A stretch of DNA of 36,006 nt. Origin: Terriglobia bacterium. Its GTDB lineage: Bacteria; Acidobacteriota; Terriglobia; Bryobacterales; Bryobacteraceae. This document shows, piece by piece, positions 8,025 through 18,339 of this stretch (its first letter is position 1; every line of letters starts with the position of its first letter). Both the position numbers and the translations under genes were made by a program. The notes beneath the pieces are model-generated. The model saw only the letters and a program-made list of their open reading frames with translations, was not told the origin of the DNA and ran no database searches. The stretch is taken from positions 1-36,006 of the forward strand of contig JAFAWA010000323.1 of assembly GCA_019242155.1 (NCBI GenBank). Reading direction: 5' to 3'.

Positions 8025-11000
8025 GGCCGAACACCGGTGTCTCCCTTCCGGTCATGTTGCTGATTAGCCTAATTCTGGCTATCACGATTCTCCTGGCCTT
8101 GATTGTTCTAACTCTGCTAAAAGCTCGGAACACGCGTGAAGTTACCCCGAACGCGGAGAACCAGCCTGATCAAGATTTGACAAGCCCAGCCGCCTGGCGA
8201 GTGCCGGCGAAGGACATGCTGCTCTCGTTCTCGCGAGGCTTGACTTTCCTCAAGCAACATGTCGCAGGCCGCGACTACCGTTACGAAGTTCCGTGGCTGC
8301 TGATGATGGGATCGCAGGGGGTCGGGACAACCAGTGTTCTTCGCAATGCAGGCGCCAGCGCATCGCTGAGCCACCTGGGCGGACCCACCTTTGGCGTTCC
8401 TGGAGGGCTGGAGTGGTGGTTTTATGACCGCGGAGTGGTGTTGAACGCCCCGGGAGAAATCGTGCTCCGTTCCGGCGGCCAAGTGCCTGAAAAGTCCGCC
8501 TGGTATGCATTGCTGCAGTCGCTCTTACGGAGGCGCGCACGACGGCCACTGGACGCCGTTATTCTGGCGATAAGCGTAGAGGACTTCCTACGGACTCGGG
8601 AGACCAATGCTCCGCCGTCTGATCTCGCGTTCCGTGCGGAAGTATTGCGCCAAAGACTCGCAGACCTCCGGCGAATACTCGCCCTCCGTATGCCGATTTA
8701 CATTCTGGTGACGAAGTGCGACCTGGTTCCCGGCTTCGCCAGTTTCGCTAAGGAACTGTCGCCTCTGTTAAATCAGGAAATCTTCGGTTGGTCGAATCCG
8801 TATCCCTTGCAGGCAGCATTCTCCCCCGATTGGGTAGAGGAGTGCGTTAGCGAAATGGGCAAGCGGATAATCGAACAGCAGATGGAAATCTTCGCAGAAC
8901 GCGATCACCTGCAGGAACCGGACGCCGTTTTCCTATTTCCCGCAGAGTTCGAGTCTTTGCGCACGCCCTTGCGTCAATATTTGTCGGTGATTTTCCAATC
9001 AACAGCTTATCAGGAATCGTATTATTTCCGGGGCATCTACTTCTGCGGAGATGCAGCGGCCTCGGACGAAGGCATGGTGAAGTCTGCGGAGCCCATCGCG
9101 GCGCCGGGTGCCGTAGGTTGTTCGGGTGTCGGCGGAGAAGTCACTCAGGAGCTTGCTCTCCTCGAAATAAGCCCGGTCCGGGAGTCCGTCCAAGTAATGC
9201 CGCTGACCGCGGGTGAACGAGAGCGGCAGCCGGTATTCCTCAACCATTTGTTCGAGCGCAAGATTTTTCCGGAATCTTTTCTGGCGCGTCCGCTCTCCGT
9301 GATCCATATGTCGCGTAACCGGACGGTGCTCGCCGTCAAATTCGCGACGGCAGTTTTCTTGTTGATAGCAACATTCGGAACGCTGACAGGCTATATCCGT
9401 CTTTCCAACTTGAAGCATCAGCATCTCGGGCCGCTATTTCGGGAGCTCGGGGACGATCTCGCCCGGGACGATAGTGAGCAAGCGCGGCTGGGCCGGGAAA
9501 CACCGCCCGAACGGAACGCACGTTTGCTGCGCGCGAGCCGCGACGCGAACGACGTCCTCGGAAGCATGGCTCTGCTTTCACAGAGACGTTTACAGTCAGT
9601 GTTTCTTCCCTCATCCTGGAACGGAGATGCGGACCGCAACGCACAAGCAGCGCTGGCCAAGGTTTTCGGAGGTATCGTACTGAAGGGCCTCCGGATAGAT
9701 TTGACACTGCGGCTCGCGAATCTCATTCGCGAAACGACACCTCGGCTCCCCGGCATTTCGGCAAACAGCAATGCTGCTCCCGGTGACGTGGTGAGTGAAC
9801 CACCGTCTGAGGAACCCGTCTTTGAACTTTTCGCCGATGTGCCCGAGTATCAAGCCTGGGAAAAGTACGTCTTCGGCCTAAAGGAACTCGACCGGAATAT
9901 CGCGCGCTACAACCGCATTGCAACCCCCGGCGGCGGCACCGCCCACGACCTAAAGCAGTTACTGAAATATTTGCAGATGGACCTGCCTCCGGAACTTGAC
10001 TTAAACAATCCTTACTTCGTCAGGATGCTGCAGCAAGGCAGGAATCAGCAGTTCTCTTACGACGGAGGAGATAGCCAAGCAGCCGGCGCGGTGGATGCGG
10101 TAAAACATGCCCATGCTCTGATTGAAGGTTTTTTCACGGCCTGGTTCGGCGCTAATAACCGATTGGCGTTTGACGTAAATCAGATGGTCGAAGAAATTAA
10201 CCGGTTCCCCGCAAAGGGATCGCAAGTGAACTATGAGGTATTGAAGAGCATTGCCGAGAGCATCCGGCGCGTGTTGATCGATCTGAATAGTCCAGCCTTT
10301 ACGTGGTTATCCGAAGACAAGTTTGACGTACGCCAATTTCCGGCTTTCGATCAGCCGGTTAGTGACCTGCAATATCTGCAGGGGCTCCGGTATTCGGGTG
10401 AATTAGCGGACTACGGGGAGCGAGGTTTCGGCCAGTTTTGCGCTGACCTGGCAACGAACTCAACCCGCCTGACGGGATCGGTCCTCGATATGGAAAACGC
10501 GCCCGTGCAGGCAACCAGTTCCGTGGTGATGCTTGAAGCTAGCTTACGTGTTCTCCTCGACCAGGCTTTTGTAGCGCGTGAGCCCGGGCCGGACCGCCGG
10601 ATTGAGGCCGAACGGCCGATCTGGGACCGCAATCTTCTGCTCGAGGCGAAGAAGCTCTTCGATGACTATGAGAGATATGAACGGAATTCACTGCGGACGG
10701 TTCCGCCGTCTCTCCGCGAAGCGCTGCAGCGGGTGGCGCTCCAGCGCTTGCAGGATAACGTTCTGGACTACATACACGATGCCCAGAGCATGGTCGCTCC
10801 AGGTTCCCCCGACGGAGTGAATATACAAAGTTTTAACCAATCCGTGGACATCTTGCAACAGCTTCTCGCAGACTTCGCAAAATTTCCGGAGCCGCAGGCC
10901 GCGCGCAACTTCAGTTCGGTACTGACCGCGCAGGCGTCGCAGCCGCTGGTCGTACTCGAGAACGATCTCAAAGGAAAAAATTTGTATACGGTCAAGGATC

Positions 11001-12226
11001 AGAACTTCGATTGGTGGGGCGGTGAAAAACCGCTTTCCCTGGCCGCTTACGACGTGCGCACCGCAGACGACCTGAAGGAATATGTGGATCACGAACGGGA
11101 ACAGGTAAACAGCCTTTCGGAGCAGGCAGAGCCTCTGGTTAAGTTTTTGCAATCCAGAACCTCGGTGCTCACCCGCCACCAGGCAAACGCGCTTACCCTA
11201 TGGCGCGCGGTATCGCAAGAACTAAAGAAATATAACGATAAGACGCCGCAAAATTCTGTGCTTGTGCTGGAGGACTTCATCCGCACAGGCCTGGACAAAA
11301 TTGCTCCGGATCTTGGATGTCAAGACAACACGAAAGACTCCGCCGATCGCGAAGACTTCTTCCTGCTGCAGCGACGCTCATTACGTAAGGCCGCGCTGGC
11401 GCGCTGCCGTGTGCTTTCTGAACGGACCTACACGACCCAAATCGCGTCCCTGTTTAATCCTCGGCTGGCTGGCCGTTTTCCATTTGCCGCCGCCGGGCCG
11501 CAGGGATCATTATCAGAGCTTGACCCCGAGTCGCTCCTGGAGTTTTTCTCCAAGTTTGATCAGTACGGGAAAATTGCCGCCGATAGCTTAAATCAAAATT
11601 CGCAGTTAGGGAAATCGCGGGACGCGGCTCTTGGGTTTCTTTCTCAGATAACGGCCATACGCCCGGTATTCGCGTCATTGCTGGCGAAATCGGACAAAGA
11701 CCCTATTTTGGGGTTCGATATTGCTGTGAAGTTTGGAGTGAACCGGAACAAAGAAATCGAAGGCAACCAGATTATCGATTGGAGCCTGGACGTCGGCCGC
11801 CACAATATTGAATACCAGGCCAAAGAAAAAACTGGCCATTGGGACCTGGGCGATCCAATAAAGATCACCCTTCGATTTGCGGATGATTCACCGTCCGTAC
11901 CTGTCAAAGACGACAGTCAATCTGCAATGAATGTGCACCAACGGACTGTGACGTTTGAATATACCGACGCATGGTCGTTGTTTCGTTTATTGCTTGAGCA
12001 TAAACCCTCTTCCGTCGAGTTCAGCCAAGGTGTAGATCCAACCCCACATACGCTGAGTTTTTACATTGCCACGATTCCCGACCGGAGGTTGCCACAGCCG
12101 AAGGGCGGCGCCGCCGGCCAAGTCCGAATCTACATGCAGATTGATATCGTGCCGGCAGGCATGAAGAACAGTGTCACTGTTCCGTTGCCGTTTCCCATGC
12201 AAGCTCCCAGCTTGACACAACAATAA
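8021..12226 (+). CDS. tssM: T6SS inner-membrane protein TssM/IcmF
   Basis: About 1400 aa; N-terminal TM, NTPase-like domain (LMMGSQGVGTTSVL, IYILVTKCDLVPGF), IcmF-related C-terminal region; ATG overlaps the tssL stop (ATGA). The ORF track start at 7892 extends into tssL and is probably not used. Confidence 0.93.
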   Translation: MRPNTGVSLPVMLLISLILAITILLALIVLTLLKARNTREVTPNAENQPDQDLTSPAAWRVPAKDMLLSFSRGLTFLKQHVAGRDYRYEVPWLLMMGSQGVGTTSVLRNAGASASLSHLGGPTFGVPGGLEWWFYDRGVVLNAPGEIVLRSGGQVPEKSAWYALLQSLLRRRARRPLDAVILAISVEDFLRTRETNAPPSDLAFRAEVLRQRLADLRRILALRMPIYILVTKCDLVPGFASFAKELSPLLNQEIFGWSNPYPLQAAFSPDWVEECVSEMGKRIIEQQMEIFAERDHLQEPDAVFLFPAEFESLRTPLRQYLSVIFQSTAYQESYYFRGIYFCGDAAASDEGMVKSAEPIAAPGAVGCSGVGGEVTQELALLEISPVRESVQVMPLTAGERERQPVFLNHLFERKIFPESFLARPLSVIHMSRNRTVLAVKFATAVFLLIATFGTLTGYIRLSNLKHQHLGPLFRELGDDLARDDSEQARLGRETPPERNARLLRASRDANDVLGSMALLSQRRLQSVFLPSSWNGDADRNAQAALAKVFGGIVLKGLRIDLTLRLANLIRETTPRLPGISANSNAAPGDVVSEPPSEEPVFELFADVPEYQAWEKYVFGLKELDRNIARYNRIATPGGGTAHDLKQLLKYLQMDLPPELDLNNPYFVRMLQQGRNQQFSYDGGDSQAAGAVDAVKHAHALIEGFFTAWFGANNRLAFDVNQMVEEINRFPAKGSQVNYEVLKSIAESIRRVLIDLNSPAFTWLSEDKFDVRQFPAFDQPVSDLQYLQGLRYSGELADYGERGFGQFCADLATNSTRLTGSVLDMENAPVQATSSVVMLEASLRVLLDQAFVAREPGPDRRIEAERPIWDRNLLLEAKKLFDDYERYERNSLRTVPPSLREALQRVALQRLQDNVLDYIHDAQSMVAPGSPDGVNIQSFNQSVDILQQLLADFAKFPEPQAARNFSSVLTAQASQPLVVLENDLKGKNLYTVKDQNFDWWGGEKPLSLAAYDVRTADDLKEYVDHEREQVNSLSEQAEPLVKFLQSRTSVLTRHQANALTLWRAVSQELKKYNDKTPQNSVLVLEDFIRTGLDKIAPDLGCQDNTKDSADREDFFLLQRRSLRKAALARCRVLSERTYTTQIASLFNPRLAGRFPFAAAGPQGSLSELDPESLLEFFSKFDQYGKIAADSLNQNSQLGKSRDAALGFLSQITAIRPVFASLLAKSDKDPILGFDIAVKFGVNRNKEIEGNQIIDWSLDVGRHNIEYQAKEKTGHWDLGDPIKITLRFADDSPSVPVKDDSQSAMNVHQRTVTFEYTDAWSLFRLLLEHKPSSVEFSQGVDPTPHTLSFYIATIPDRRLPQPKGGAAGQVRIYMQIDIVPAGMKNSVTVPLPFPMQAPSLTQQ

Positions 12227-12241
12227 ACGGCGGAGGCTGAG

Positions 12242-13336
12242 ATGACAAACGTCGCTATTTTATCAGCTACTATCGCACAGTTGCTCGAACCCATTCCCGG
12301 CGGAAATCCCTCCGGCGAATACCTTCGCTATACAGGCGCCTACGACAGCATAGCCGAAGCCCGCCGGGAGGACGACCCTAGGCTCACGCAGGGTGTCTGG
12401 AAGAGTGCATTAAAACGGGCCGATTGGGCTGAAGTCGAAACACTCTGTGTCGAAGAATTACGGGGGCGGACGAAGGATCTCCAAATAGCGGCCTGGCTGC
12501 TCGAATCGTGGCTGCACCAACAGGGATTCGATGGCGTGCGGCAGGGACTGGAGCTCTTGCGGGCGTTAGTGGAGAGTTTTTGGGAAGACCTGCATCCGCA
12601 AATCAAGGATGGCGAACTGGAGTACCGGATTGCGCCAATTACCTGGATCAACGAAAAATTGTCTGTTCAACTGAGTCTCTTGCCGGTCGCGATCCCGGAA
12701 AATCATAACGCTCCACCTTACTGTTGGTCAGATTGGGAAAACGCGTGCCGTACCGAGCTACATGATCCTAGCCTAAGATCCTCGGCTGCAAACACCCATT
12801 CTCCTAAACTGACTCTGGCTGAATTTCAAAAAAGCGTGGTGTTCACCCCAACCGAATTCTTCTCCAGATTGGCCGCTGAGGTCGGACAGGCAATGGATGC
12901 CTGTGCAGAATTGGAGGAGACCTTTGACCGGCTTTGCGGTAAACAGGCCCCGAGTTTGCGGCAATTCTGGGGCGTCCTGAATTCGATTCACGATTTTGCG
13001 CTAAACACATTAGCCCAGCGACAAGCAATAGAGACTCAGCCCTGTTTTCCAGAAATGCCGGTAAGCATGGATCGGGAAATCGCAGCAATAGGCACGGATT
13101 TAGTGAATGGACCAATCAGTAGCCGGGAGGAAGCTTACCGCCGCCTGGCAGAAGCGGCGGATTACCTATCGTGCATTGAGCCCCACAGCCCTGCGCCTTA
13201 CCTCGTAAAAAGAGCGATTCTGTGGGGGAGCCTTAGGCTGCCCGAGTTACTGCCGGAGTTAGTCCGTAATCCAGCGGAGCTGGGTCATATCTTCCAGCTG
13301 CTCCAACTGAGTGACCCGAAAACAACAGAACATTAG
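12242..13336 (+). CDS. tssA: T6SS protein TssA (ImpA N-terminal domain)
   Basis: PIPGGNPSGEYLRYTGAYDSIAEARREDDPRLTQGVWKSALKRADWAEV ImpA signature. Confidence 0.9.
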   Translation: MTNVAILSATIAQLLEPIPGGNPSGEYLRYTGAYDSIAEARREDDPRLTQGVWKSALKRADWAEVETLCVEELRGRTKDLQIAAWLLESWLHQQGFDGVRQGLELLRALVESFWEDLHPQIKDGELEYRIAPITWINEKLSVQLSLLPVAIPENHNAPPYCWSDWENACRTELHDPSLRSSAANTHSPKLTLAEFQKSVVFTPTEFFSRLAAEVGQAMDACAELEETFDRLCGKQAPSLRQFWGVLNSIHDFALNTLAQRQAIETQPCFPEMPVSMDREIAAIGTDLVNGPISSREEAYRRLAEAADYLSCIEPHSPAPYLVKRAILWGSLRLPELLPELVRNPAELGHIFQLLQLSDPKTTEH

Positions 13337-13394
13337 TGAACTTAAGACACAAAGTCAAAGGAACGATTAGACCAAAGATAAGGAGACTTGGGAT

Positions 13395-13925
13395 TTGTCA
13401 GAAAGCACCCAGCATAAATTAGATCGGATTCGCCCTCCCAGAGTACAGATCACCTACGATGTGGAAACCGGTGGTTCGATACAGAAAAAAGAGCTGCCTT
13501 TTGCAGTAGGCATTTTAGCCGACCTCTCCGGGAAACCAGAAACTGCGCTTCCCAAGCTAAAAGACCGCAAGTTCGTAGAGATCGATCGGGACAACTTCAA
13601 TGACATTCTAAAGGCCATCGGGCCGCGGCTGGTCCTGCGGGTGGATAACAAATTAGCGGAACATGGCAGCAAACTGAATGTTGAGCTGAGATTCCGCCAT
13701 ATGGAAGACTTCACCCCGCTGGCAATGGTCAAGCAGGTGAAGCCCTTAAATGCGCTGCTGGAGGCACGTGGCCGGTTAAACGATCTTCTGGCCAAGCTTG
13801 ATGGCAACGACGACCTCGATGCGACTCTTCAATGGATTGCACGGGATGTAGAAGGGTTAAAGCGAATTAAGGCTGCGGCCCAGGAGCAGGCAGCGGAAAC
13901 ACTCAATGGAGAACAGAATGGTTGA
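13395..13925 (+). CDS. tssB: T6SS sheath small subunit TssB/VipA
   Basis: VQITYDVETGGSIQKKELPFAVGILADLSGKPE...KFVEIDRDNFNDILKAIGPRL; TTG start. Confidence 0.95.
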   Translation: MSESTQHKLDRIRPPRVQITYDVETGGSIQKKELPFAVGILADLSGKPETALPKLKDRKFVEIDRDNFNDILKAIGPRLVLRVDNKLAEHGSKLNVELRFRHMEDFTPLAMVKQVKPLNALLEARGRLNDLLAKLDGNDDLDATLQWIARDVEGLKRIKAAAQEQAAETLNGEQNG

Positions 13926-15405
13926 CGAAACTCAGAACTCCGACACACTGCCCGCCAGCGGATCATACACCACACTAAGTCTTTTGGACCAAGTGGTACT
14001 GCAAGGAAGAATGACAAAAGATCCGTCCCAACGATCATACGCCCGAAATCTGGTGACTGAATTCGTAAACCAGGTCGTTGACCAAAGCATGGTCGTTTCG
14101 GCTGATACTATAGCCTCGATTAAGGGCCGGATTGCCCAGATCGATCAGCTCATTAGCGATCAGCTCAATGAAATTATGCACGATCCCGACTTTCAGGCAC
14201 TCGAAGCTGCTTGGCGGGGCTTGAACTATCTAGTCATGAACACGGAAACCGGGACCATGTTGAAGCTGCGGCTCATGAATCTCACGAAGCAAGAGTTGCT
14301 GAACGACTTGGAAAAGGCGACTGAATTTGACCAGAGCGTGATATTCAAGCGGATTTACGAAGACGAATACGGCACCTTCGGCGGATATCCTTATAGCTGC
14401 CTAGTGTGTGATTTCGAATTCGGGCGGCATCCGCAGGACATTGCGATTCTAGAGAGGATGTCAAATGTGGCCGCCGCAGCACATGCGCCGTTCATCGCAA
14501 TGGCCAGCCCCAAGCTCTTCGATTGGGAAAGCTTCACCGAACTCGGTACCCCTCGAGACTTGGCGAAAGGTTTTGAGTCTCTGGAACTCGTTAAGTGGAA
14601 CGTGTTCCGGAACTCGGAAGACTCCCGCTATGTTGCTTTGACTCTTCCACGTGTTCTGATGCGGCTGCCATATGGCGCAAAGACATCGCCCGTAGAAGGC
14701 TTCGCGTTCGAGGAGGAAGTAAACGGCAAGAACCACTCCAAATATCTTTGGGGGAGTTCGGCGTATGTGCTGGCGCAACGCATTACGAACGCGTTTGCGC
14801 TGTACCGCTGGTGTGCCGCAATTCGGGGAGTGGAAGGTGGCGGAATCGTGGAAGGTCTTCCCGCTCACACTTTCAAAACCGATGAGGGCGATGTCGCACT
14901 CAAGTGCCCGACAGAAATCGCCATCACGGATCGCAGAGAAAAAGAGCTCAATGATCTGGGCTTCATCTCACTCTGCCATTGCAAGGGTACCGACTACGCG
15001 GCTTTCTTTGGCGGCCAGAGTACGAATAAAGCCAAGCTTTACGACACCAATGAAGCCAACGCTAACGCCCGCATCTCTAGCATGCTCCCTTATATGCTGG
15101 CAGCCTCCCGTTTCGCACACTACATCAAAGCCATCATGCGCGACAAAATCGGCAGCTTTATGAGCCGCGATAACGTCTCCACTTACCTGAACCGGTGGAT
15201 TGCCGGTTACGTTTTGCTAGACGACGAAGCGTCTCAGGGCGTCAAAGCCGCATTTCCACTGCGCGAGGCTCGGGTCGACGTATTAGATATGCCGGGGAAA
15301 CCGGGCTGCTACAAGGCTGTAGTGTATCTCAGGCCGCATTTTCAACTGGACGAGTTGACAGTCTCAATTCGTCTTGTGGCTGAACTACCGACCGTGGCGG
15401 CGTAA
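13906..15405 (+). CDS. tssC: T6SS sheath large subunit TssC/VipB
   Basis: IDQLISDQLNEIMHDPDFQALEAAWRGLNYLV...FGGYPYSCLVCDFEFGRHPQDIAIL signature; alternative start at 13918. Confidence 0.96.
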   Translation: MENRMVDETQNSDTLPASGSYTTLSLLDQVVLQGRMTKDPSQRSYARNLVTEFVNQVVDQSMVVSADTIASIKGRIAQIDQLISDQLNEIMHDPDFQALEAAWRGLNYLVMNTETGTMLKLRLMNLTKQELLNDLEKATEFDQSVIFKRIYEDEYGTFGGYPYSCLVCDFEFGRHPQDIAILERMSNVAAAAHAPFIAMASPKLFDWESFTELGTPRDLAKGFESLELVKWNVFRNSEDSRYVALTLPRVLMRLPYGAKTSPVEGFAFEEEVNGKNHSKYLWGSSAYVLAQRITNAFALYRWCAAIRGVEGGGIVEGLPAHTFKTDEGDVALKCPTEIAITDRREKELNDLGFISLCHCKGTDYAAFFGGQSTNKAKLYDTNEANANARISSMLPYMLAASRFAHYIKAIMRDKIGSFMSRDNVSTYLNRWIAGYVLLDDEASQGVKAAFPLREARVDVLDMPGKPGCYKAVVYLRPHFQLDELTVSIRLVAELPTVAA

Positions 15406-15510
15406 TAGTCCGGTGCCGCACGTATGGATAAACGGGCGAGTCGATCGGACACCCCGAACGTCTCTCGTAAGGGTCGGCACCACCAGTAATTTACAGGAGA
15501 AAGAAGGAAG

Positions 15511-15996
15511 ATGGATATATTAGTTCTTGATTGCGGCAGTGATATCGCAGGTGAATGCAAGCTGTCGGATTACACAAACAAAATTGAGCTCCTATCGTAT
15601 AGCCACGGAGTGGCCCAACAGATTACGGGCGACCAAAGCAATACCAAGCGTACCTCGGGCAAGCCCAACCATCAGGACTTCACAGTTACAAAGTATGTCG
15701 ATTTGTCAAGCTGTAAACTGATCGACTATTGCAACACTGCCAAACCGATTGCAACTGTAACTGTGACCGTCGGGCAAAATGACAACGGAACCGTGATTAA
15801 GTACTTCACGTATGTGTTCACCAATGCCCTCGTCTCTTCGGTGTCAGTGGGCGGCGGCGGTGGGGGAAAGCCTCAGGAGACCGTAACCTTCAACTACACC
15901 AAGATGACCTGGACTTACAACGCGCAGAAAGAGGAAGCGGGCGCTAGCGGGAACAACTCCGCGATTTGGAACCTCTCAACCAACAAGAACTCCTGA
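15511..15996 (+). CDS. hcp: T6SS tube protein Hcp
   Basis: Hcp1-like fold sequence: GECKLSDYTNKIELLSYSHGV...FTVTKYVDLSSCKLIDYC...ETVTFNYTKMTWTYN. Confidence 0.9.
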   Translation: MDILVLDCGSDIAGECKLSDYTNKIELLSYSHGVAQQITGDQSNTKRTSGKPNHQDFTVTKYVDLSSCKLIDYCNTAKPIATVTVTVGQNDNGTVIKYFTYVFTNALVSSVSVGGGGGGKPQETVTFNYTKMTWTYNAQKEEAGASGNNSAIWNLSTNKNS

Positions 15997-16523
15997 TGGT
16001 GAGGGAACCCCGGCAACCGAAACCGACGACAGGCGCTCGAACTCCGTTGTTCGAGCGCCTGATTGACGAACAGCCACACGAGCTCGCTGAGATTAAGCCA
16101 CGGCGGGTCCACAGCCGGCTGGAACTGAGGGAATCCGTGCGGAGCGAAGTCGCTAATCTTTTAAACACCCGCTGCCCTGTGCGCGTAGACCGGAATGGTT
16201 CGGTGATCGATTACGGAATTCCCGACTTCTCCTGGATGAACGCCGCGAGCGGTGACGACAGGCAACGGCTCGCGGAGATCGTTACCCGCAAAATTGCAGC
16301 CTTTGAACCAAGACTGAAGCAGATTCGAGTTTCGCTGGAACGGGATAGCGCTGATCCGCGCGCCATCACGGGGACCATTGAGGGTGTGCTGGCAGTGGAA
16401 TCGATTCGGGAACCCTTGTCATTTATTCTGGCGATTCATCACAAAGGGGAGCAGATCCTTTTGACCGACAGCTTGCCACGCTCGCATGCCTCGCCCGCGG
16501 AACTGGAAGCCAATCGTGGCTAA
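15996..16523 (+). CDS. tssE: T6SS baseplate subunit TssE (gp25-like)
   Basis: LFERLIDEQP...LRESVRSEVANLLNTRCP...VIDYGIPDFS; start overlaps the hcp stop (TGATG). Confidence 0.9.
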   Translation: MVREPRQPKPTTGARTPLFERLIDEQPHELAEIKPRRVHSRLELRESVRSEVANLLNTRCPVRVDRNGSVIDYGIPDFSWMNAASGDDRQRLAEIVTRKIAAFEPRLKQIRVSLERDSADPRAITGTIEGVLAVESIREPLSFILAIHHKGEQILLTDSLPRSHASPAELEANRG

Positions 16524-18333
16524 TCTAAACGGGCAAGAAGAGATCCTTCGGTATTATAACGGCGAAATCACCTATCTGCGCCGTGCGGGACTCTCTTTCG
16601 CGACTCGCTATCCCAAGCTCGCAGCGCGGCTCGAACTCTCTGGTGATCACTCGCCCGATCCCCACGTGGAAAGGCTGATCGAGTCCTTCGCATTCCTGAC
16701 TGCTCGCATCCACCGCCAGATCGATGCCGAATTTCCGCAGATCACGACGGCCTTACTCGGGACCCTTTACCCCAACTTGGTCAATCCGGTTCCATCGATG
16801 GGGATCGCCAAATTCGATGTCGATCCCTACCAAGGCAAACTGAGCACCGGCCACGTTATTCCGAAACACACTAGCCTTTTCGCGCAGACCGGTGATGGTC
16901 TAACCTGCCGCTTTCGCACCTGCTATCCCGTAATCCTTTGGCCTTTTGAGGTCGAGCGGGCAAGCTTCGAGTCGCCTGATCAATTTGAGTTTCTCAACTG
17001 TATGTCTCACATCGCGATGGTACTCCGTCTTCGTCTTGTGCCGCGCGGAATCACTTTGGGTGAAATGAAGCCAGGTAAACTGCGGTTCTTCTTGCGCGGG
17101 GATTCCACTTTGGTGAACTCGCTATATGAGCTGTTGTTTTGCCACGGACCGCGCGTGGCGATTCTCCCGGAATCTGGCCGAAATCCCGTATTTCTGCCGG
17201 ACAACGCGATTGTGCCCGTAGGCTTCGGGGCCGACGAAGACGTTCTACCCTGTCCTGAAAACGCGCATCCCGCCTACCGTCTGGTGCAGGAATATTTTCT
17301 GTTCCCGCAGAAGTATCATTTTTTCGATCTCGATCACCTGCAGTTTCACCGTTCGCAGGAAGAGCTGGATGTTTTGATTCTGTTGACTCAAATGCCGCCG
17401 GCGCGTTTAACGGTTGACCGGGAAACGTTTTGTCTAGGCTGCACACCGATCGTCAACCTATTTCGCAAGACGACCGAGCCCATCCGGCTAGATCAAACCC
17501 AACTCGAATACCGCCTGATTCCGGATATGCGGCGGGAGCGCACGCACGAAATTCACTCAATCATTTCTGTCTCCTCCTCTTCGAACCATTTGCAGGAAAC
17601 AGAGCGGCTCGAGCCTTTTTTCTCGTTTCAGCACCGTCGCGACGGGAAGGAACATAGGGCATTCTGGCATGCGCAGCGGCTCGGGACTGGGCGTGAAGAT
17701 CTGCCTGGCACGGAAGTTTACCTCTCGTTTTTAGATCTGGATTTTGAGCCTAATTTGCCGCCGGTGCAGACCGTCTTTGCGCATACACTGTGCACGAACC
17801 GCGACTTAGCGGGTCAACTGCCCGCAGGGGCGCGTTTGCAGATTGAGAACGCCGCGCCTCTGAATCGGATTTCTTGCCTTGATAAACCGTCCGATCCGGC
17901 TTACCCGCCATTGGAAGGCTCATCTTTATGGGCGTTGATTTCCAATCTTTCACTCAACTACCTTTCGCTCTCCGGAGGGAAGGAGAGCCTGGAAGCGCTG
18001 CGAGAGATCCTGCGTTTATACAGCTTTTCGGATGCGCCCTCGACTCACAAACAACTCCAAGGTATCCGCCAGATGTCCTGCCGGCGTGTAGTCCGGCGAG
18101 TAGGACCCCGCGATTGGCGCGGCTTCTGCCAGGGTACTGAAATCACCCTTGAATTCGACGAAGATTTGTATGCCGGCAGCAGTGCCTTTCTGCTTGGTGC
18201 GGTGTTGCGACAGTTTTTCGCGTTATACGCTTCTATAAATACGTTCACACAACTTGTCATCACTCGTAGCTCCCAACGCGAGGGCGAATGGAAACGGTGG
18301 CCCTTATTAGCCGGATATCAGCCGGTGATGTAA
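16516..18333 (+). CDS. tssF: T6SS baseplate subunit TssF
   Basis: LRYYNGEITYLRRAGLSFATRYPKLAARLELSGDHSPDPHVERLIESFAFLTARIHRQIDAEFPQ signature; GTG start at 16516 overlaps the tssE stop. Confidence 0.94.
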   Translation: MANLNGQEEILRYYNGEITYLRRAGLSFATRYPKLAARLELSGDHSPDPHVERLIESFAFLTARIHRQIDAEFPQITTALLGTLYPNLVNPVPSMGIAKFDVDPYQGKLSTGHVIPKHTSLFAQTGDGLTCRFRTCYPVILWPFEVERASFESPDQFEFLNCMSHIAMVLRLRLVPRGITLGEMKPGKLRFFLRGDSTLVNSLYELLFCHGPRVAILPESGRNPVFLPDNAIVPVGFGADEDVLPCPENAHPAYRLVQEYFLFPQKYHFFDLDHLQFHRSQEELDVLILLTQMPPARLTVDRETFCLGCTPIVNLFRKTTEPIRLDQTQLEYRLIPDMRRERTHEIHSIISVSSSSNHLQETERLEPFFSFQHRRDGKEHRAFWHAQRLGTGREDLPGTEVYLSFLDLDFEPNLPPVQTVFAHTLCTNRDLAGQLPAGARLQIENAAPLNRISCLDKPSDPAYPPLEGSSLWALISNLSLNYLSLSGGKESLEALREILRLYSFSDAPSTHKQLQGIRQMSCRRVVRRVGPRDWRGFCQGTEITLEFDEDLYAGSSAFLLGAVLRQFFALYASINTFTQLVITRSSQREGEWKRWPLLAGYQPVM

Positions 18334-18339
18334 AAGGAC

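Noticed and set aside
8117-11907. Many antisense and alternative-frame ORFs inside tssM
   Set aside because: GC-rich coding region produces spurious long frames; tssM itself is clearly the coding frame.
15858-15875. Six-glycine run in Hcp (VSVGGGGGGKPQE)
   Set aside because: Lies in a loop position where Hcp proteins commonly have Gly/Ser-rich sequence; unusual in length but not strong evidence of function.
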